Positions 1-8,183 of a DNA stretch of 64,000 nt are shown here, in pieces. The stretch spans positions 1 to 64,000 of the forward strand of contig JAUVYB010000004.1 of assembly GCA_030603275.1 (NCBI GenBank). The letters run 5' to 3'. A model generated the notes under the pieces. That model did not search any database. It was not told where the DNA came from and saw only the letters and a program-made list of their open reading frames with translations. How positions within the stretch are numbered: position 1 is the stretch's first letter; each line of letters starts with the position of its first letter. Source of the DNA: Deltaproteobacteria bacterium. GTDB taxonomy: Bacteria > Chloroflexota > Dehalococcoidia > Dehalococcoidales > BS750m-G39. The position numbers and the translations under genes are program-made.

Positions 1-139
1 CAGAAGTAATACTTCTATCAATTTCTTTTTTTGGGGGGGGAAAGGGGTGGCTATTCTAATGGGGTGTTTAAGAGGGGGCTTTGCCCCCTCTTTTCCTTAA
101 AGGGCGGTGGGTGGGAATAGATCTAAAAGGGGCGGGGTT
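1..139. repeat. Intergenic palindromic repeat element, copy 1 (cut by window edge)
   Basis: This is a copy of the dispersed intergenic element that recurs at 13 places in the window. It starts at the window edge with the small hairpin module AGAAGT-AAT-ACTTCT (2-16). The GGGGTGTTTAAG module and the hairpin AGAGGGGGC-TTT-GCCCCCTCT follow at about 70-92. The right-end module, a G-rich stretch ending in an AT-rich GATCTAAAAGG box, closes it near 139. No reading frame in it is credible. The left end is missing, so the full copy begins before the window. Confidence 0.75.
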
Positions 140-205
140 GAAAAACAGCCTCAAAATCGTTACCCTATATAGAGAAAAGAATTACACCAAGGAGAAAACG
201 GAATA

Positions 206-784
206 ATGAAACTTAAAAGCCTAACCCGGATAGCCAGCATAATCTTAATCTCAGCGATATTCCCGCTGGCAGCCTGCCCCGGCGGGGAAACCCCCGGCGA
301 AACACCCAAGCCCAAAAGCTACTCGTCACCGCCGGCGATGACAATCGACCCCGATAAAAGCTACACCGCCACCATCGAGACCGAAAAAGGCAACCTGGTG
401 CTGGAGCTGTTTGCCAGCGACGTGCCGGTAACCGTCAACAACTTCGTCTTCCTGGCCCGCGAGGGCTACTATGACGGCACCACCTTCCACCGCGTTATCG
501 CCGACTTTATGGCCCAGGGAGGCGACCCCACCGGAACCGGAGCCGGCGGCCCCGGCTACTCCTTTAAAGATGAGTTCACCAGCCACACCCATGTCGCCGG
601 CGCCCTCTCCATGGCCAACTCCGGCGCCAACACCAACGGCAGCCAGTTCTTCATCACCTATACCCCGCAGCACCACCTGGACGGGCTCCACTCGGTATTC
701 GGCCAGCTGATAGAGGGGATGGACGTGCTGCTGCAAATAAAGAACGGCGACGTAATAAAGCGGATAGTTATAGAGGAAAGCTAG
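206..784 (+). CDS. Cyclophilin-type peptidyl-prolyl cis-trans isomerase, lipoprotein
   Basis: Predicted to catalyse cis-trans isomerisation of prolyl bonds as an extracytoplasmic folding catalyst. Residues 1-24 form a signal peptide ending in the lipobox LAAC, so the mature protein should be lipid-anchored at Cys24. The rest is a compact cyclophilin domain with [19 protein letters not shown], the [11 protein letters not shown] segment and LDGLHSVFG, all family hallmarks. The length (192 residues) suits a single-domain bacterial cyclophilin with a signal peptide. An AAGGAGA ribosome site precedes the ATG. It stands alone between two repeat copies, and its stop codon abuts the right-end module of copy 2, so a repeat insertion has landed exactly at the gene end. 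Confidence 0.93.
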   Translation: MKLKSLTRIASIILISAIFPLAACPGGETPGETPKPKSYSSPPAMTIDPDKSYTATIETEKGNLVLELFASDVPVTVNNFVFLAREGYYDGTTFHRVIADFMAQGGDPTGTGAGGPGYSFKDEFTSHTHVAGALSMANSGANTNGSQFFITYTPQHHLDGLHSVFGQLIEGMDVLLQIKNGDVIKRIVIEES

Positions 785-826
785 GCGGCGGGCGGGAATA
801 GATATAAAACGGGGTGGGGTCACCCC
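784..826. repeat. Solo right-end module of the intergenic repeat, copy 2
   Basis: A 43-base fragment holds only the right-end module: GGCGGCGGGCGGGAATAG followed by ATATAAAACGGGGTGGGG. It begins at the last base of the cyclophilin stop codon. The internal hairpins are absent, so this is either a truncated copy or an independently mobile end. Confidence 0.7.
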
Positions 827-879
827 ATAAAGGCTAAAGATTTACACTACCGGGGGCAGGTCTTTAACTTATTTAGTTA

Positions 880-1137
880 TCAGTCCTTAACGCCGTGGTC
901 CTTCAAATAATCAATGGCATCCTGGACGGTTACTATCTTTTCGGCATCCTCGTCCGGTATCTCTACCTTCTGGTCGGGTTTGCCGAACTCCTCTTCCAGG
1001 GACATTATCAGCTCAACCAGATCCAGAGAATCGGCGCCCAAATCGTCAACGAAACTGGCAGTGGGCACGACCTCCTTTTCCTCGACACCTAGTTGATCAA
1101 CAACTATCTTCCTTATCCTGTCAAAGACTGTGGGCAT
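880..1137 (-). CDS. acpP: Acyl carrier protein
   Basis: Acyl carrier protein carries growing fatty acyl chains on a 4'-phosphopantetheine arm in the cytoplasm. The [20 protein letters not shown] segment contains the DSL motif whose serine takes the prosthetic group. The protein is small (85 residues) and acidic, as the family requires. A strong GGGAGGT ribosome site precedes the ATG. It is the last gene of the minus-strand run fabD-fabG-nusB-acpP and lies 11 bases after nusB. It is probably co-transcribed with nusB from the promoter at 1586-1613, and perhaps also by read-through from fabG. Confidence 0.97.
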   Translation of the reverse strand: MPTVFDRIRKIVVDQLGVEEKEVVPTASFVDDLGADSLDLVELIMSLEEEFGKPDQKVEIPDEDAEKIVTVQDAIDYLKDHGVKD

Positions 1138-1148
1138 CTTTTACCTCC

Positions 1149-1559
1149 CTACTTTCTAACGGCAAGAGCGCTAACCGAGCCCAAAACCCCGTTAACAAAC
1201 CTTGACGAACTATCGCTGCCAAACTTCTTGGCTAATTCGACCGCCTCATTGATGGCGACCTTCACTGGGACATTATTATCAAGTAAAACCTCAAATATTG
1301 CAAGTCTTAAGATATTGCGGTCGACGACGGGTATCTGCTCCAGCGGCCAGGCCGGGGCGAACTTCCTGATATGCTTATCTATCTGCTCCCGGTTCCGGAT
1401 AACGCCGTCGACCAGCCCCCGGGTAAAGACGGCGTCCTCACCGGACAGCCCGGCTTCATCCAGAATATAGGCTAAGGCCACTTCCACATCGTGGCCAGAC
1501 GAATCGAACTCGTATAATACCTGAAGGGCTATCGCCCTGGCTCTGCGCCGTACTCCCAT
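1149..1559 (-). CDS. nusB: Transcription antitermination protein NusB
   Basis: NusB binds boxA RNA with NusE (ribosomal protein S10) and supports antitermination of rRNA transcription. The N-terminus RRRARAIALQVLYEFD and the C-terminal helices (VKVAINEAVELAKKFGS, FVNGVLGS) are characteristic. The length of 136 residues is normal. It is inserted between fabG and acpP in a fatty-acid cluster. An extended -10 promoter sits in the 64-base gap behind fabG (1586-1613), so nusB-acpP can be expressed separately from the genes upstream. Confidence 0.95.
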   Translation of the reverse strand: MGVRRRARAIALQVLYEFDSSGHDVEVALAYILDEAGLSGEDAVFTRGLVDGVIRNREQIDKHIRKFAPAWPLEQIPVVDRNILRLAIFEVLLDNNVPVKVAINEAVELAKKFGSDSSSRFVNGVLGSVSALAVRK

Positions 1560-1585
1560 CGCTTACCCGCCAAATTTAACCTGTT

Positions 1586-1613
1586 ATTATAGCATTTTGT
1601 CCCGGTCATGCAA
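1586..1613 (-). promoter_or_regulatory. Predicted sigma-70 promoter for nusB-acpP
   Basis: Read on the minus strand this is TTGCAT, a 16-base spacer and TATAAT, with TGC directly before the -10 box (extended -10, TGCTATAAT). Transcription would start about 20 bases before the nusB ATG. The same TGCTAYAAT box recurs before several other genes here. Confidence 0.6.
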
Positions 1614-1623
1614 TACTAACGCC

Positions 1624-2358
1624 TTACATGCCCCCGTCCACACCCAGAACCTGACCGGTGATATAGCCCGCCTCATCGGAGGCGAGAAAGGCAACCGCCC
1701 CGGCCACATCCCGGGGGGTTCCGAAGCGGTCCAGGGGGATATGCCTTTTGATTTCCTGCCGCCAGTCCTCTTTCATCTGCCCGGTCATATCAGTCTCAAT
1801 AAAGCCGGGGGCGATGGCGTTGACGGTGACGCCGTGGGAGCCAACCTCCCTGGCCACCGTCCGGGTAAAGCCTATAATGCCGGCCTTGGCCGAAGCGTAG
1901 TTGGCCTGCCCCTTGTTGCCCATGATGCCGACGATGCTGGAAAGGCTGATAATCCGGCCCTGGCGCTGCTTGACCATCGGCCGCAACACGGCTTTAGTAC
2001 AGAGGAAGACGCTCTTCAGGTCCACATCTATAACCTTATCCCAGTCCTCTTCCGACATCCGCAGCAGGAGCTGGTCCCGGGCGATGCCGGCGTTATTGAC
2101 TAAAATATCAATCCGGCCGCAGGCCTTTATAGTTTCTTCCACCAGCCGGGCGACATCCGCTGCCAGGCTGACATCAGCCATGACGGCCAGGCTCTGCCCG
2201 CCCGCCGCTTTGATTTCTCCAGCTACGGCCTCCGCCTCTTTCTCCAGGATATCGGCCACCACCACCGTTGCCCCCACCTCGGCTAATTTGAGGGCGATGG
2301 CGCGACCGATGCCCCGGCCGCCGCCGGTTACTATGGCTACTTTATTAGAGAGATTCAT
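1624..2358 (-). CDS. fabG: 3-oxoacyl-ACP reductase
   Basis: An NADPH-dependent short-chain dehydrogenase that reduces 3-ketoacyl-ACP in fatty-acid elongation. The cofactor loop TGGGRGIG is at residues 11-18, NNAG near 88-91, catalytic serine in SLSS near 138-141, and the Tyr154-x3-Lys158 pair in YASAK. The C-terminus (GYITGQVLGVDGGM) is typical. It shares one base with the fabD stop codon (TAATG), showing translational coupling. Its position between fabD and acpP identifies it as FabG rather than another short-chain dehydrogenase. Confidence 0.96.
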   Translation of the reverse strand: MNLSNKVAIVTGGGRGIGRAIALKLAEVGATVVVADILEKEAEAVAGEIKAAGGQSLAVMADVSLAADVARLVEETIKACGRIDILVNNAGIARDQLLLRMSEEDWDKVIDVDLKSVFLCTKAVLRPMVKQRQGRIISLSSIVGIMGNKGQANYASAKAGIIGFTRTVAREVGSHGVTVNAIAPGFIETDMTGQMKEDWRQEIKRHIPLDRFGTPRDVAGAVAFLASDEAGYITGQVLGVDGGM

Positions 2359-3302
2359 TATTCTACCTCACCCCCCTGCGCTATATTCTTGACCGCCTCG
2401 GCATCACCGATATTTAAGATTTTAACACCCCTGTCTATACGCTTGATAAGGCCGGCCAGCACCCTGCCCGGCCCGATTTCAATAAAATTAGATACGCCGT
2501 CGTTTACCATATACTCCACCGAGCGCTGCCACTGTACGCAGTTGCACAGCTGAGCCAGCAGCTCCTCTTTAACCGCCCCGGCGGTAGCCAGGGGCCGGGC
2601 GGTGGTGTTACCAATGATAGGCACGGTTGGATTACTAAAGCTAAGGGTGTCCATAACCTCGGCCATGCCGTCAACCGCCGGCTGCATCAGCGGGGTATGA
2701 AAGGCGCCGCTTACCTGCAGGGGGATTACGCGGTGGGCCCCCCTTTCTTTAACCAGCTCCATAGCCTGAGCCAGCTTGTCTTTAGCGCCGCTGATTACTA
2801 TCTGGCCGGGGCAGTTGATATTGGCGATACGGGTGCCGGTCTGCTGGCAAACCTCGGCCAGGGGTTCCTCGTCAAGGCCGATTATGGCCGCCATGCCGCC
2901 GGGGTTAAGCTGGCCCGCCTGGTGCATCAGCCGTCCCCGCTCCCGGGAAAGGTAGACGGTGGTAGCGAAATCGAGCACCCCCGCCGCCGCCAGCGCCGTG
3001 TACTCACCCAGGCTGTGACCGGCGACAAAGCCGGCCGGGGGTAATGCCCCATTAAGGCTGCGCGCAGCCTCAAGGCAGGCGAAGCTGACGGTTACTATCG
3101 CCGGCTGGGCGTTGGCCGTCTTGATAAGCTCGTCCTCCGGGCCCTCGAAGCACAGTTTAGACAGAGGGAAACCCAGAGACTGGTCGGCCTGCTCAAAGAC
3201 GGCCCTGGCCGCACCGTAATTCCGGTACAGGTCAAGACCCATGCCTACCGACTGCGAGCCCTGCCCGGGGAAGACATAGGCGGCTTTCATTGCTTCCGGC
3301 AT
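2358..3302 (-). CDS. fabD: Malonyl-CoA:ACP transacylase
   Basis: Transfers malonyl from CoA to acyl carrier protein to supply fatty-acid elongation. The GQGSQSVGMG loop lies near residue 13, the nucleophile elbow GHSLGE has Ser97, and the catalytic His is in GAFHTPLM. Length 314 is standard. A second Met at residue 5 (MKAAYVFPGQG) is an equally good start by homology. It lies 14 bases after rpmF. The plsX and fabH genes often found between rpmF and fabD are missing here, so they must lie elsewhere or be absent. Confidence 0.96.
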   Translation of the reverse strand: MPEAMKAAYVFPGQGSQSVGMGLDLYRNYGAARAVFEQADQSLGFPLSKLCFEGPEDELIKTANAQPAIVTVSFACLEAARSLNGALPPAGFVAGHSLGEYTALAAAGVLDFATTVYLSRERGRLMHQAGQLNPGGMAAIIGLDEEPLAEVCQQTGTRIANINCPGQIVISGAKDKLAQAMELVKERGAHRVIPLQVSGAFHTPLMQPAVDGMAEVMDTLSFSNPTVPIIGNTTARPLATAGAVKEELLAQLCNCVQWQRSVEYMVNDGVSNFIEIGPGRVLAGLIKRIDRGVKILNIGDAEAVKNIAQGGEVE

Positions 3303-3316
3303 GTCATTCCCCCCGG

Positions 3317-3517
3317 TTATGCCGCCGGCTTCTTAGGACCTTTGACCTCAATGACCTCCCTGCCGGCATAGCTGCCGCAGGTAGGACAGGCACGGTGAGA
3401 TAGCTTGGGACTATGACACTGAGGACACAGGTCCAGGGAGGGTACCACCATGCCGAGATGAGACCGGCGCCTGCCCTGCCTCGCCTTGGCGTATTTTCGT
3501 TTCGGTAAAGCCCCCAT
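3317..3517 (-). CDS. rpmF: Ribosomal protein bL32
   Basis: A structural protein of the large ribosomal subunit. It has the conserved basic N-terminus (PKRKYAKARQGRRRSH) and a zinc-ribbon form with two Cys pairs, CPQC and CPTC, spaced as in the C+ type of bL32. It is 66 residues long. It directly follows the DUF177 gene with one base between them, a pairing conserved across bacteria. Confidence 0.96.
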   Translation of the reverse strand: MGALPKRKYAKARQGRRRSHLGMVVPSLDLCPQCHSPKLSHRACPTCGSYAGREVIEVKGPKKPAA

Positions 3518-3518
3518 A

Positions 3519-4043
3519 CTACTTTCCTTTCTCTTTTTTAAGTTTGCTTAACTCAGACCAGCGGGGGTCGGCTACCCTGGGCGGGCAGCCACAGGGCCCC
3601 CGGTTGAAATTTTGACCGCAAAAGGGACACAGCCCGGCGCAATTTTCTTTACAGAGCGGTTTCATGGGGATAGCCAGCAGCGCATACTGGCGCACCGCCT
3701 CGGTCAGGTCAAGGATATGATTTCCGTCAATAGTAAAGCAGCCCGGCTCGTCAGGCACGGCTATGGCCACCCCGGTATCCACATCGGTGGTGGGGTAATA
3801 CTCATCCTCAATATTCATCTTAAGCGAACGCCGGAACGGGCTCAGGCAGCGGCTGCAGGTAAGCTCAACGTCGGTTTCCAGCGCTCCCTTGACCAGTATA
3901 CTCCGGTTGGTGCGCATCAGCCTGACATTACCCTGCACCAGGCTGTCAACACCGTCACCGGTGATATCTATAACCTGTTTTATTTCGCAATCTTTTACCG
4001 AGCCTATAGACGCCCGGAGTAACTGGGCTACGTTTATCAGCAT
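3519..4043 (-). CDS. DUF177 (YceD-like) protein
   Basis: A member of the DUF177/YceD family that almost always precedes rpmF. The family is linked to large-subunit or 23S rRNA metabolism, but its exact activity is not settled. It has two metal-binding-type Cys sets: CSRC near the middle, and a C-terminal cluster (CKENCAGLCPFCGQ then CGC) that probably binds zinc. I placed the start at the internal ATG at 4043 (MLINVAQLL) because GGAGGTG lies just upstream; the longer frame from 4070 would put this ribosome site inside the gene. It appears to head the cluster DUF177-rpmF-fabD-fabG. Confidence 0.88.
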   Translation of the reverse strand: MLINVAQLLRASIGSVKDCEIKQVIDITGDGVDSLVQGNVRLMRTNRSILVKGALETDVELTCSRCLSPFRRSLKMNIEDEYYPTTDVDTGVAIAVPDEPGCFTIDGNHILDLTEAVRQYALLAIPMKPLCKENCAGLCPFCGQNFNRGPCGCPPRVADPRWSELSKLKKEKGK

Positions 4044-4117
4044 CGCCTGCCACCTCCCCTCCAGAAGCAAGTCTTATATTATAAGCCGACCGTGACGCCT
4101 GCTGTCAAGCTGAATAG

Positions 4118-5275
4118 CTAGCCCCCTAATACCTTAAGCTTCCTCAGGGCAAAGGCGATCTCATTCCTCAGCACCTGGTTGGAGCCTTCATATATCTGGG
4201 TAATCTTGGCATCGCGGAACATCTTCTCGATAGGATAATCGCGCATGTAGCCGACGCCGCCGAAAATCTGCATGGCGTCGGTGGTCACCTTCATCGCCGT
4301 GTCCGAGGCAAAGACCTTGCACATCGCCGATTCCTTGGTAAAACCCTTAGCCCCGCCGTCTATCATCCGGGCGGTTGAATAGACCAGCGCCCGCGCCGCC
4401 TCCACCCGCATCGCCATCTCCCCCAGCATCTGCTGCACCGCCTGCTGGGCGAAAATGGGGTGGCCGAACTGGACGCGCTTCTTGGCGTAGTCAATGGCCG
4501 CCTCCAGAGCCCCCTGGGCCAGACCCATCGCCTGGGCGCCCAAACCGGGGCGGGAGCGGTCTAAAAGCTTCATGGTCAGGATAAAGCCCACCCCCTCCCG
4601 GCCGATGATATTCTCGGCGGGGATGAGGCAGTCCTCAAAGACCAGCTCTCTGGTTGAGGAAGCGCGGATGCCCAGCTTCTTCTCCTTCCTGCCAAAGGTA
4701 AAGCCGGGGGTATCTTTTTCAACAATGAAGGCGCTGGCACCGCGGGGGCCTTTAGTCTTATCGGTTAAGGCGATAATAGTGTATATTTCGGCATCGCCGC
4801 CGTTGGTGATGAACTGCTTGGTGCCGTTAATGATATAGCCTTTATCGGTGCGCTGGGCGGTGGTCTTGATGTTGCTGGCGTCACTGCCGGCGTCGGCCTC
4901 GGTCAGGCCGAAGGCAGCCAGCTTCCTGCCGCTGGCAATGTCGGGCAGGTATTTGTGCTTCTGCTCGTCGGTACCGTACTCAAGCAGGGTGAATGATCCC
5001 AGACCGCTGGCGGCATAGCTGACGGCGATGCCGCTGCACACCCGGCTTAATTCCTCCACCACCAGACAGAGGTCAAGGAGACCGCCACCCAACCCCCCGT
5101 ACTCTTCGGGAATATAGACGCCGAACAAGCCTGCATCAGCCAGGATTTTCATAATCTCCCCAGGGACCTCTTCCTTTTCATCAAGCTCCGCCCGCACCGG
5201 CAAAATCTGTTCTTCGGCAATGGTCCGGGTTAGGTTTCTGATTTCCTTTTGCTGTTCAGTTAAGAAATAGTCCAA
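4118..5275 (-). CDS. Acyl-CoA dehydrogenase (catalytic-Glu type)
   Basis: A flavin-dependent alpha,beta-dehydrogenation enzyme for acyl-CoA thioesters that passes electrons to ETF. Its 385 residues cover the helical N-domain, a beta-domain with the FAD/substrate segment FGLTEADAGSDASNIKTTA and FITNGG, and a C-terminal helical domain. The C-terminal IYEGSNQVLRNEIA carries the Glu that is the general base in short- and medium-chain enzymes, so this one should be active as a homotetramer. The start codon is TTG, set by AGGAGGAG a few bases upstream. Substrate chain length cannot be read from sequence. ETF genes at 59-61 kb are the likely electron acceptor. Confidence 0.92.
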   Translation of the reverse strand: MDYFLTEQQKEIRNLTRTIAEEQILPVRAELDEKEEVPGEIMKILADAGLFGVYIPEEYGGLGGGLLDLCLVVEELSRVCSGIAVSYAASGLGSFTLLEYGTDEQKHKYLPDIASGRKLAAFGLTEADAGSDASNIKTTAQRTDKGYIINGTKQFITNGGDAEIYTIIALTDKTKGPRGASAFIVEKDTPGFTFGRKEKKLGIRASSTRELVFEDCLIPAENIIGREGVGFILTMKLLDRSRPGLGAQAMGLAQGALEAAIDYAKKRVQFGHPIFAQQAVQQMLGEMAMRVEAARALVYSTARMIDGGAKGFTKESAMCKVFASDTAMKVTTDAMQIFGGVGYMRDYPIEKMFRDAKITQIYEGSNQVLRNEIAFALRKLKVLGG

Positions 5276-5328
5276 AGCGCTCCTCCTGAGTAGAATTCAA
5301 TTTGACAGGGCCAACAGAGAATTAGTCC

Positions 5329-5359
5329 ATTATAAGCTAAGCCAGCTACCCACTGTCAA
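5329..5359 (-). promoter_or_regulatory. Possible promoter for the minus-strand acyl-CoA dehydrogenase
   Basis: On the minus strand TTGACA is followed after 19 bases by TATAAT. Both boxes are perfect, but the spacing is two longer than the optimum. It lies in the 268-base divergent gap and would start transcription about 50 bases before the TTG start codon. Confidence 0.45.
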
Positions 5360-5372
5360 GGCTGACTTAAGC

Positions 5373-5401
5373 TTGACATTATGCCAGGCCATTATTAAAA
5401 T
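5373..5401 (+). promoter_or_regulatory. Predicted sigma-70 promoter for the RAM-domain gene
   Basis: TTGACA (5373-5378), a 17-base spacer and TAAAAT (5396-5401) form a near-consensus promoter. The leader to the ATG at 5544 is about 135 bases and contains a GC-rich hairpin followed by T residues (5420-5443). That hairpin could act as an attenuator. Transcription could continue into the two acyl-CoA dehydrogenases downstream. Confidence 0.65.
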
Positions 5402-5543
5402 TTTTCCGGGACACGGTTTAACCGCCGGCGGGCCGGGGTTTTTAAAAGAAATTTTTAGCAATATCCGGCCAAAATGTGCTAAACTGGATAGCCGCAGGTT
5501 AATAGCTGATTAGTTAATAGATGATTATAGGGAGGTGAACCTA

Positions 5544-5783
5544 ATGTTAGCCAAGGCATTCGTCCTTATTGAAACAGCAGTAGGCCGAAACAAGGAAGTA
5601 GCCAATGCCCTGAAAAAGCAAAAAGGGGTGAAATCAGTTGATATAGTCACCGGTCCCTATGATATTATCGCCGTCATCGAGCAGGAGAACCTGAACGACG
5701 TCGGCGACCTGGTTACCAGCAAAATCCACCCCATCGCCGGCATTTCCCGGACGGTGACCTGCCTGGCGATAAAGAGCACTTAA
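5544..5783 (+). CDS. Stand-alone AsnC/Lrp-type RAM domain protein
   Basis: A single effector-binding RAM domain of the Lrp/AsnC family without the usual DNA-binding helix-turn-helix. The fold is visible as AFVLIETAVGRNKEVANAL, then VKSVDIVTGPYDIIAVIE and a C-terminal IAGISRTVTCLAI strand. RAM domains form dimers and larger rings and bind amino acids or other small ligands. The ATG at 5544 is chosen because GGAGGTG (5531-5537) precedes it; a GTG at 5535 would overlap that site. It lies 64 bases before two acyl-CoA dehydrogenases and may sense a metabolite of that pathway, which is inference only. Confidence 0.88.
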   Translation: MLAKAFVLIETAVGRNKEVANALKKQKGVKSVDIVTGPYDIIAVIEQENLNDVGDLVTSKIHPIAGISRTVTCLAIKST

Positions 5784-5847
5784 AAACCAGGAAAAACTAA
5801 AATCTGCCAAAGATAAATTAGAGACTGACCGTAGAAAGGGGGAAGGT

Positions 5848-7020
5848 ATGGATTTTAAACTGAGCGAGGAGCAGAAGAAATTCCGGCAGGAGGTTAGTGA
5901 CTTCCTGGAAGGGGAGATAAAGCAGGGGTTGTGGGAGCCCAGCTGCGATGCCTGGATAATGGGATACGACCCGGAGTTCACCAAGCGGGTGTCCCGGAAG
6001 GGCTGGATTGGCTTAACCTGGCCCAAAGAGGACGGCGGGCAGGGACGTTCCTACATCGACCGGCTAATCCTGACCGAGGAGATGCTGCGCTACGGAGCGC
6101 CGGCCGCCTGCCACTGGTTCGCCGACCGCCAGATAGGCGGCGCCGTCGTCCACTACGGCACCGACCAGCAGAAAAAAGAATTGCTGCCCATGATTCTAAA
6201 AGGGGAAGCCTACGTGGGCCTGGGGATGAGCGAGCCCGACGCCGGCAGCGACCTGGCCTCGCTTAAGACCAAAGCCACCGAGGACGGCGACGATTTTATC
6301 ATAGACGGGCAGAAGACCTGGACCAGCGGCGGCAGCAACATGAACTGGATTTACCTGGTGGCCCGCACCGACCCCGATGCCCCCAAGCACAAGGGGATCA
6401 GCGAGTTCTTCTTCAGCACCGATCTGCCCGGGGTGAGCGTTGCCCCCATCCATGATATTACCGGCGGGGTACACTTTAACGAGGTCTTTTTTGAGAACGT
6501 GCGCGTTCCCAAGACAGCCCTCATCGGCGTGCAGAACAAGGGCTTTTACCAGATTTTGAACCAGCTTGACTACGAGCGGAGCGGCATGGAGCGGCTGATG
6601 GCTAACTATCCGCTGTTTGAAGCCCTCGTCCAATATACCAAGGAAACCAGGCGAAACGGTAAGCCGCTATCCCAGGACCCTTTAATTCGTTCCAAGCTGG
6701 CGCAGTTAAAGATTGGGCTGGAAATCGGGCGGATGCACATGTACCGCGTGGCCATGGTTATGGACGAAGGCCGCGCCCCTAACTGGGAATCATCGATGTC
6801 CAAGGTCTACGGCACCGCCTTCGAGCAGCGCCTGGCCGGCACGGCAATAGAGATCCTGGGACTTTACGGACAGCTTTCGCCCCAGTCCAAGCGGGCGCCG
6901 ATGAAAGGCATGGCCTACCATTCTTACCTGTCATCCAAGGGCTACAGCCTGCAGGCGGGCAGCTCGGAAGTCCTGAAGAATATCATGGCGCTAAGAAAGC
7001 TGGAGCTACCCAGCCAGTAA
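5848..7020 (+). CDS. Acyl-CoA dehydrogenase, likely alpha-type subunit of a heteromer
   Basis: A 390-residue acyl-CoA dehydrogenase with the N-terminal helical domain (FKLSEEQKKFRQEVSDFL), FAD/substrate-binding GLGMSEPDAGSDLASLKT and WTSGGSNMNW. The C-terminal QAGSSEVLKNIMAL replaces the usual YEG-Glu motif by AGSSE, so the classical general-base Glu is not at its normal place. This pattern and the following dehydrogenase-like gene resemble the paired alpha2-beta2 enzymes known from steroid and side-chain degradation (FadE26/27 and FadE28/29 type). The AAGGGGG ribosome site is just upstream. Substrate is unknown; a bulky or branched acyl-CoA is a guess from the family. Confidence 0.9.
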   Translation: MDFKLSEEQKKFRQEVSDFLEGEIKQGLWEPSCDAWIMGYDPEFTKRVSRKGWIGLTWPKEDGGQGRSYIDRLILTEEMLRYGAPAACHWFADRQIGGAVVHYGTDQQKKELLPMILKGEAYVGLGMSEPDAGSDLASLKTKATEDGDDFIIDGQKTWTSGGSNMNWIYLVARTDPDAPKHKGISEFFFSTDLPGVSVAPIHDITGGVHFNEVFFENVRVPKTALIGVQNKGFYQILNQLDYERSGMERLMANYPLFEALVQYTKETRRNGKPLSQDPLIRSKLAQLKIGLEIGRMHMYRVAMVMDEGRAPNWESSMSKVYGTAFEQRLAGTAIEILGLYGQLSPQSKRAPMKGMAYHSYLSSKGYSLQAGSSEVLKNIMALRKLELPSQ

Positions 7021-7066
7021 ACTGATTAGAAGCCAGTAAACCGATTATAATTAATAGGAGGCAATG

Positions 7067-8182
7067 ATGAATTTAGCTCTCTCTGAAGAACAGGAAATGT
7101 TAAAGACGATGGCCCGCGATTTTCTGGCCGATAAGCTGCCTAAAGCCACGGTCAAAGAGATGGAGGAAAGCGAGGAAGGCTACTCAGCCGAGCTGTGGAA
7201 GGAGATGGCCGGGCTGGGCTGGATGGGGCTGGCTTTCCCCGAAAAGTACGGCGGCAGCGATATGAGCTTCCTCGACCTGGCCATGCTGCTGGAGGAAATG
7301 GGCCGTGCCTGCCTGCCCGGTCCCTATTTTTCCACGGTGGTCTTGAGCGGCTTTGCCATTCTCGATATCGGCACCGACGAACAGAAAGACGAGTACCTGC
7401 CCAGGATATCCAGCGGCGAGGCCATCTTTACCCTGGCCCTGACCGAGCCCAGCGCCAGCTACCAGGAAAGCGGAATAGAAACCAAAGCCACCGCCGAGGG
7501 CGATAGCTTTGTCATCAGCGGCACCAAGCTTTTTGTCCCCGATGCCAATATCGCCGACTATATGCTGGTGGCGGCCAAGACGGATAAGGGGATTACCTTA
7601 TTCATAGTAGACGCCAGGAGCGCGGGGATAAGCACCACCGTGCTGAAGACAATCGCCAACGACAAGCTGTGCGAGGTGGTCTTCGACAAGGTAAAAGTAT
7701 CTAAAGATAATGTCCTGGGAGAACCGGACCAGGGCTGGAAAGAAATAGAGAAGATAATCCAGCGGGCGGCGGTAGGTAAGTGCTGTGAGATGACCGGCTG
7801 CATCCAGCAGGCGCTGGACATGACGGTGGAGTATGCCAAGGACAGAAAGCAGTACGGGCGCCCCATCGGCAGCTTCCAGGTTATCCAGCACTACTGCGCC
7901 GACATGGCCACCGATGTCGACGGCACAAGGCTTTCCGCCTACCAGGCGGCCTGGATGCTGAGCGAGGGTCTGCCCTGCGCGCAGGAGGTGGCCATCGCCA
8001 AGGCCTGGGCCGGAGAGGCCTGCCCGCGGGTTATGGCCCTGGCCCACCAGATTCACGGGGCCATCGGCGTGACCATAGACCACGATTTGCAGTACTACAC
8101 GCGGCGGGCCAAGGCGGCCGAGGTTAGCTTCGGTGACGCCAGCTTCTACCAGGATGTGGTGGCTAAAGAAATGGGGCTGTAA
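7067..8182 (+). CDS. Acyl-CoA dehydrogenase-like beta-type subunit
   Basis: The second member of the dehydrogenase pair, about 371 residues. The beta-domain segment TLALTEPSASYQESGIETKA is degenerate compared with TEPDAGSD. The C-terminus (RRAKAAEVSFGDASFYQDVV) matches the non-classical partner subunits of heteromeric acyl-CoA dehydrogenases, which lack the YEG-type catalytic Glu. It follows the alpha-type gene by about 45 bases. Two ATGs are adjacent (7064 and 7067); the AGGAGG at 7056-7061 fits the second better. The pair probably assembles into one enzyme whose active sites are completed between subunits. That is an inference. Confidence 0.85.
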   Translation: MNLALSEEQEMLKTMARDFLADKLPKATVKEMEESEEGYSAELWKEMAGLGWMGLAFPEKYGGSDMSFLDLAMLLEEMGRACLPGPYFSTVVLSGFAILDIGTDEQKDEYLPRISSGEAIFTLALTEPSASYQESGIETKATAEGDSFVISGTKLFVPDANIADYMLVAAKTDKGITLFIVDARSAGISTTVLKTIANDKLCEVVFDKVKVSKDNVLGEPDQGWKEIEKIIQRAAVGKCCEMTGCIQQALDMTVEYAKDRKQYGRPIGSFQVIQHYCADMATDVDGTRLSAYQAAWMLSEGLPCAQEVAIAKAWAGEACPRVMALAHQIHGAIGVTIDHDLQYYTRRAKAAEVSFGDASFYQDVVAKEMGL

Positions 8183-8183
8183 T

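Noticed and set aside
3302..3317. plsX or fabH hidden in the rpmF-fabD gap
   Set aside because: The gap is only 14 bases, so these genes are absent from this cluster.
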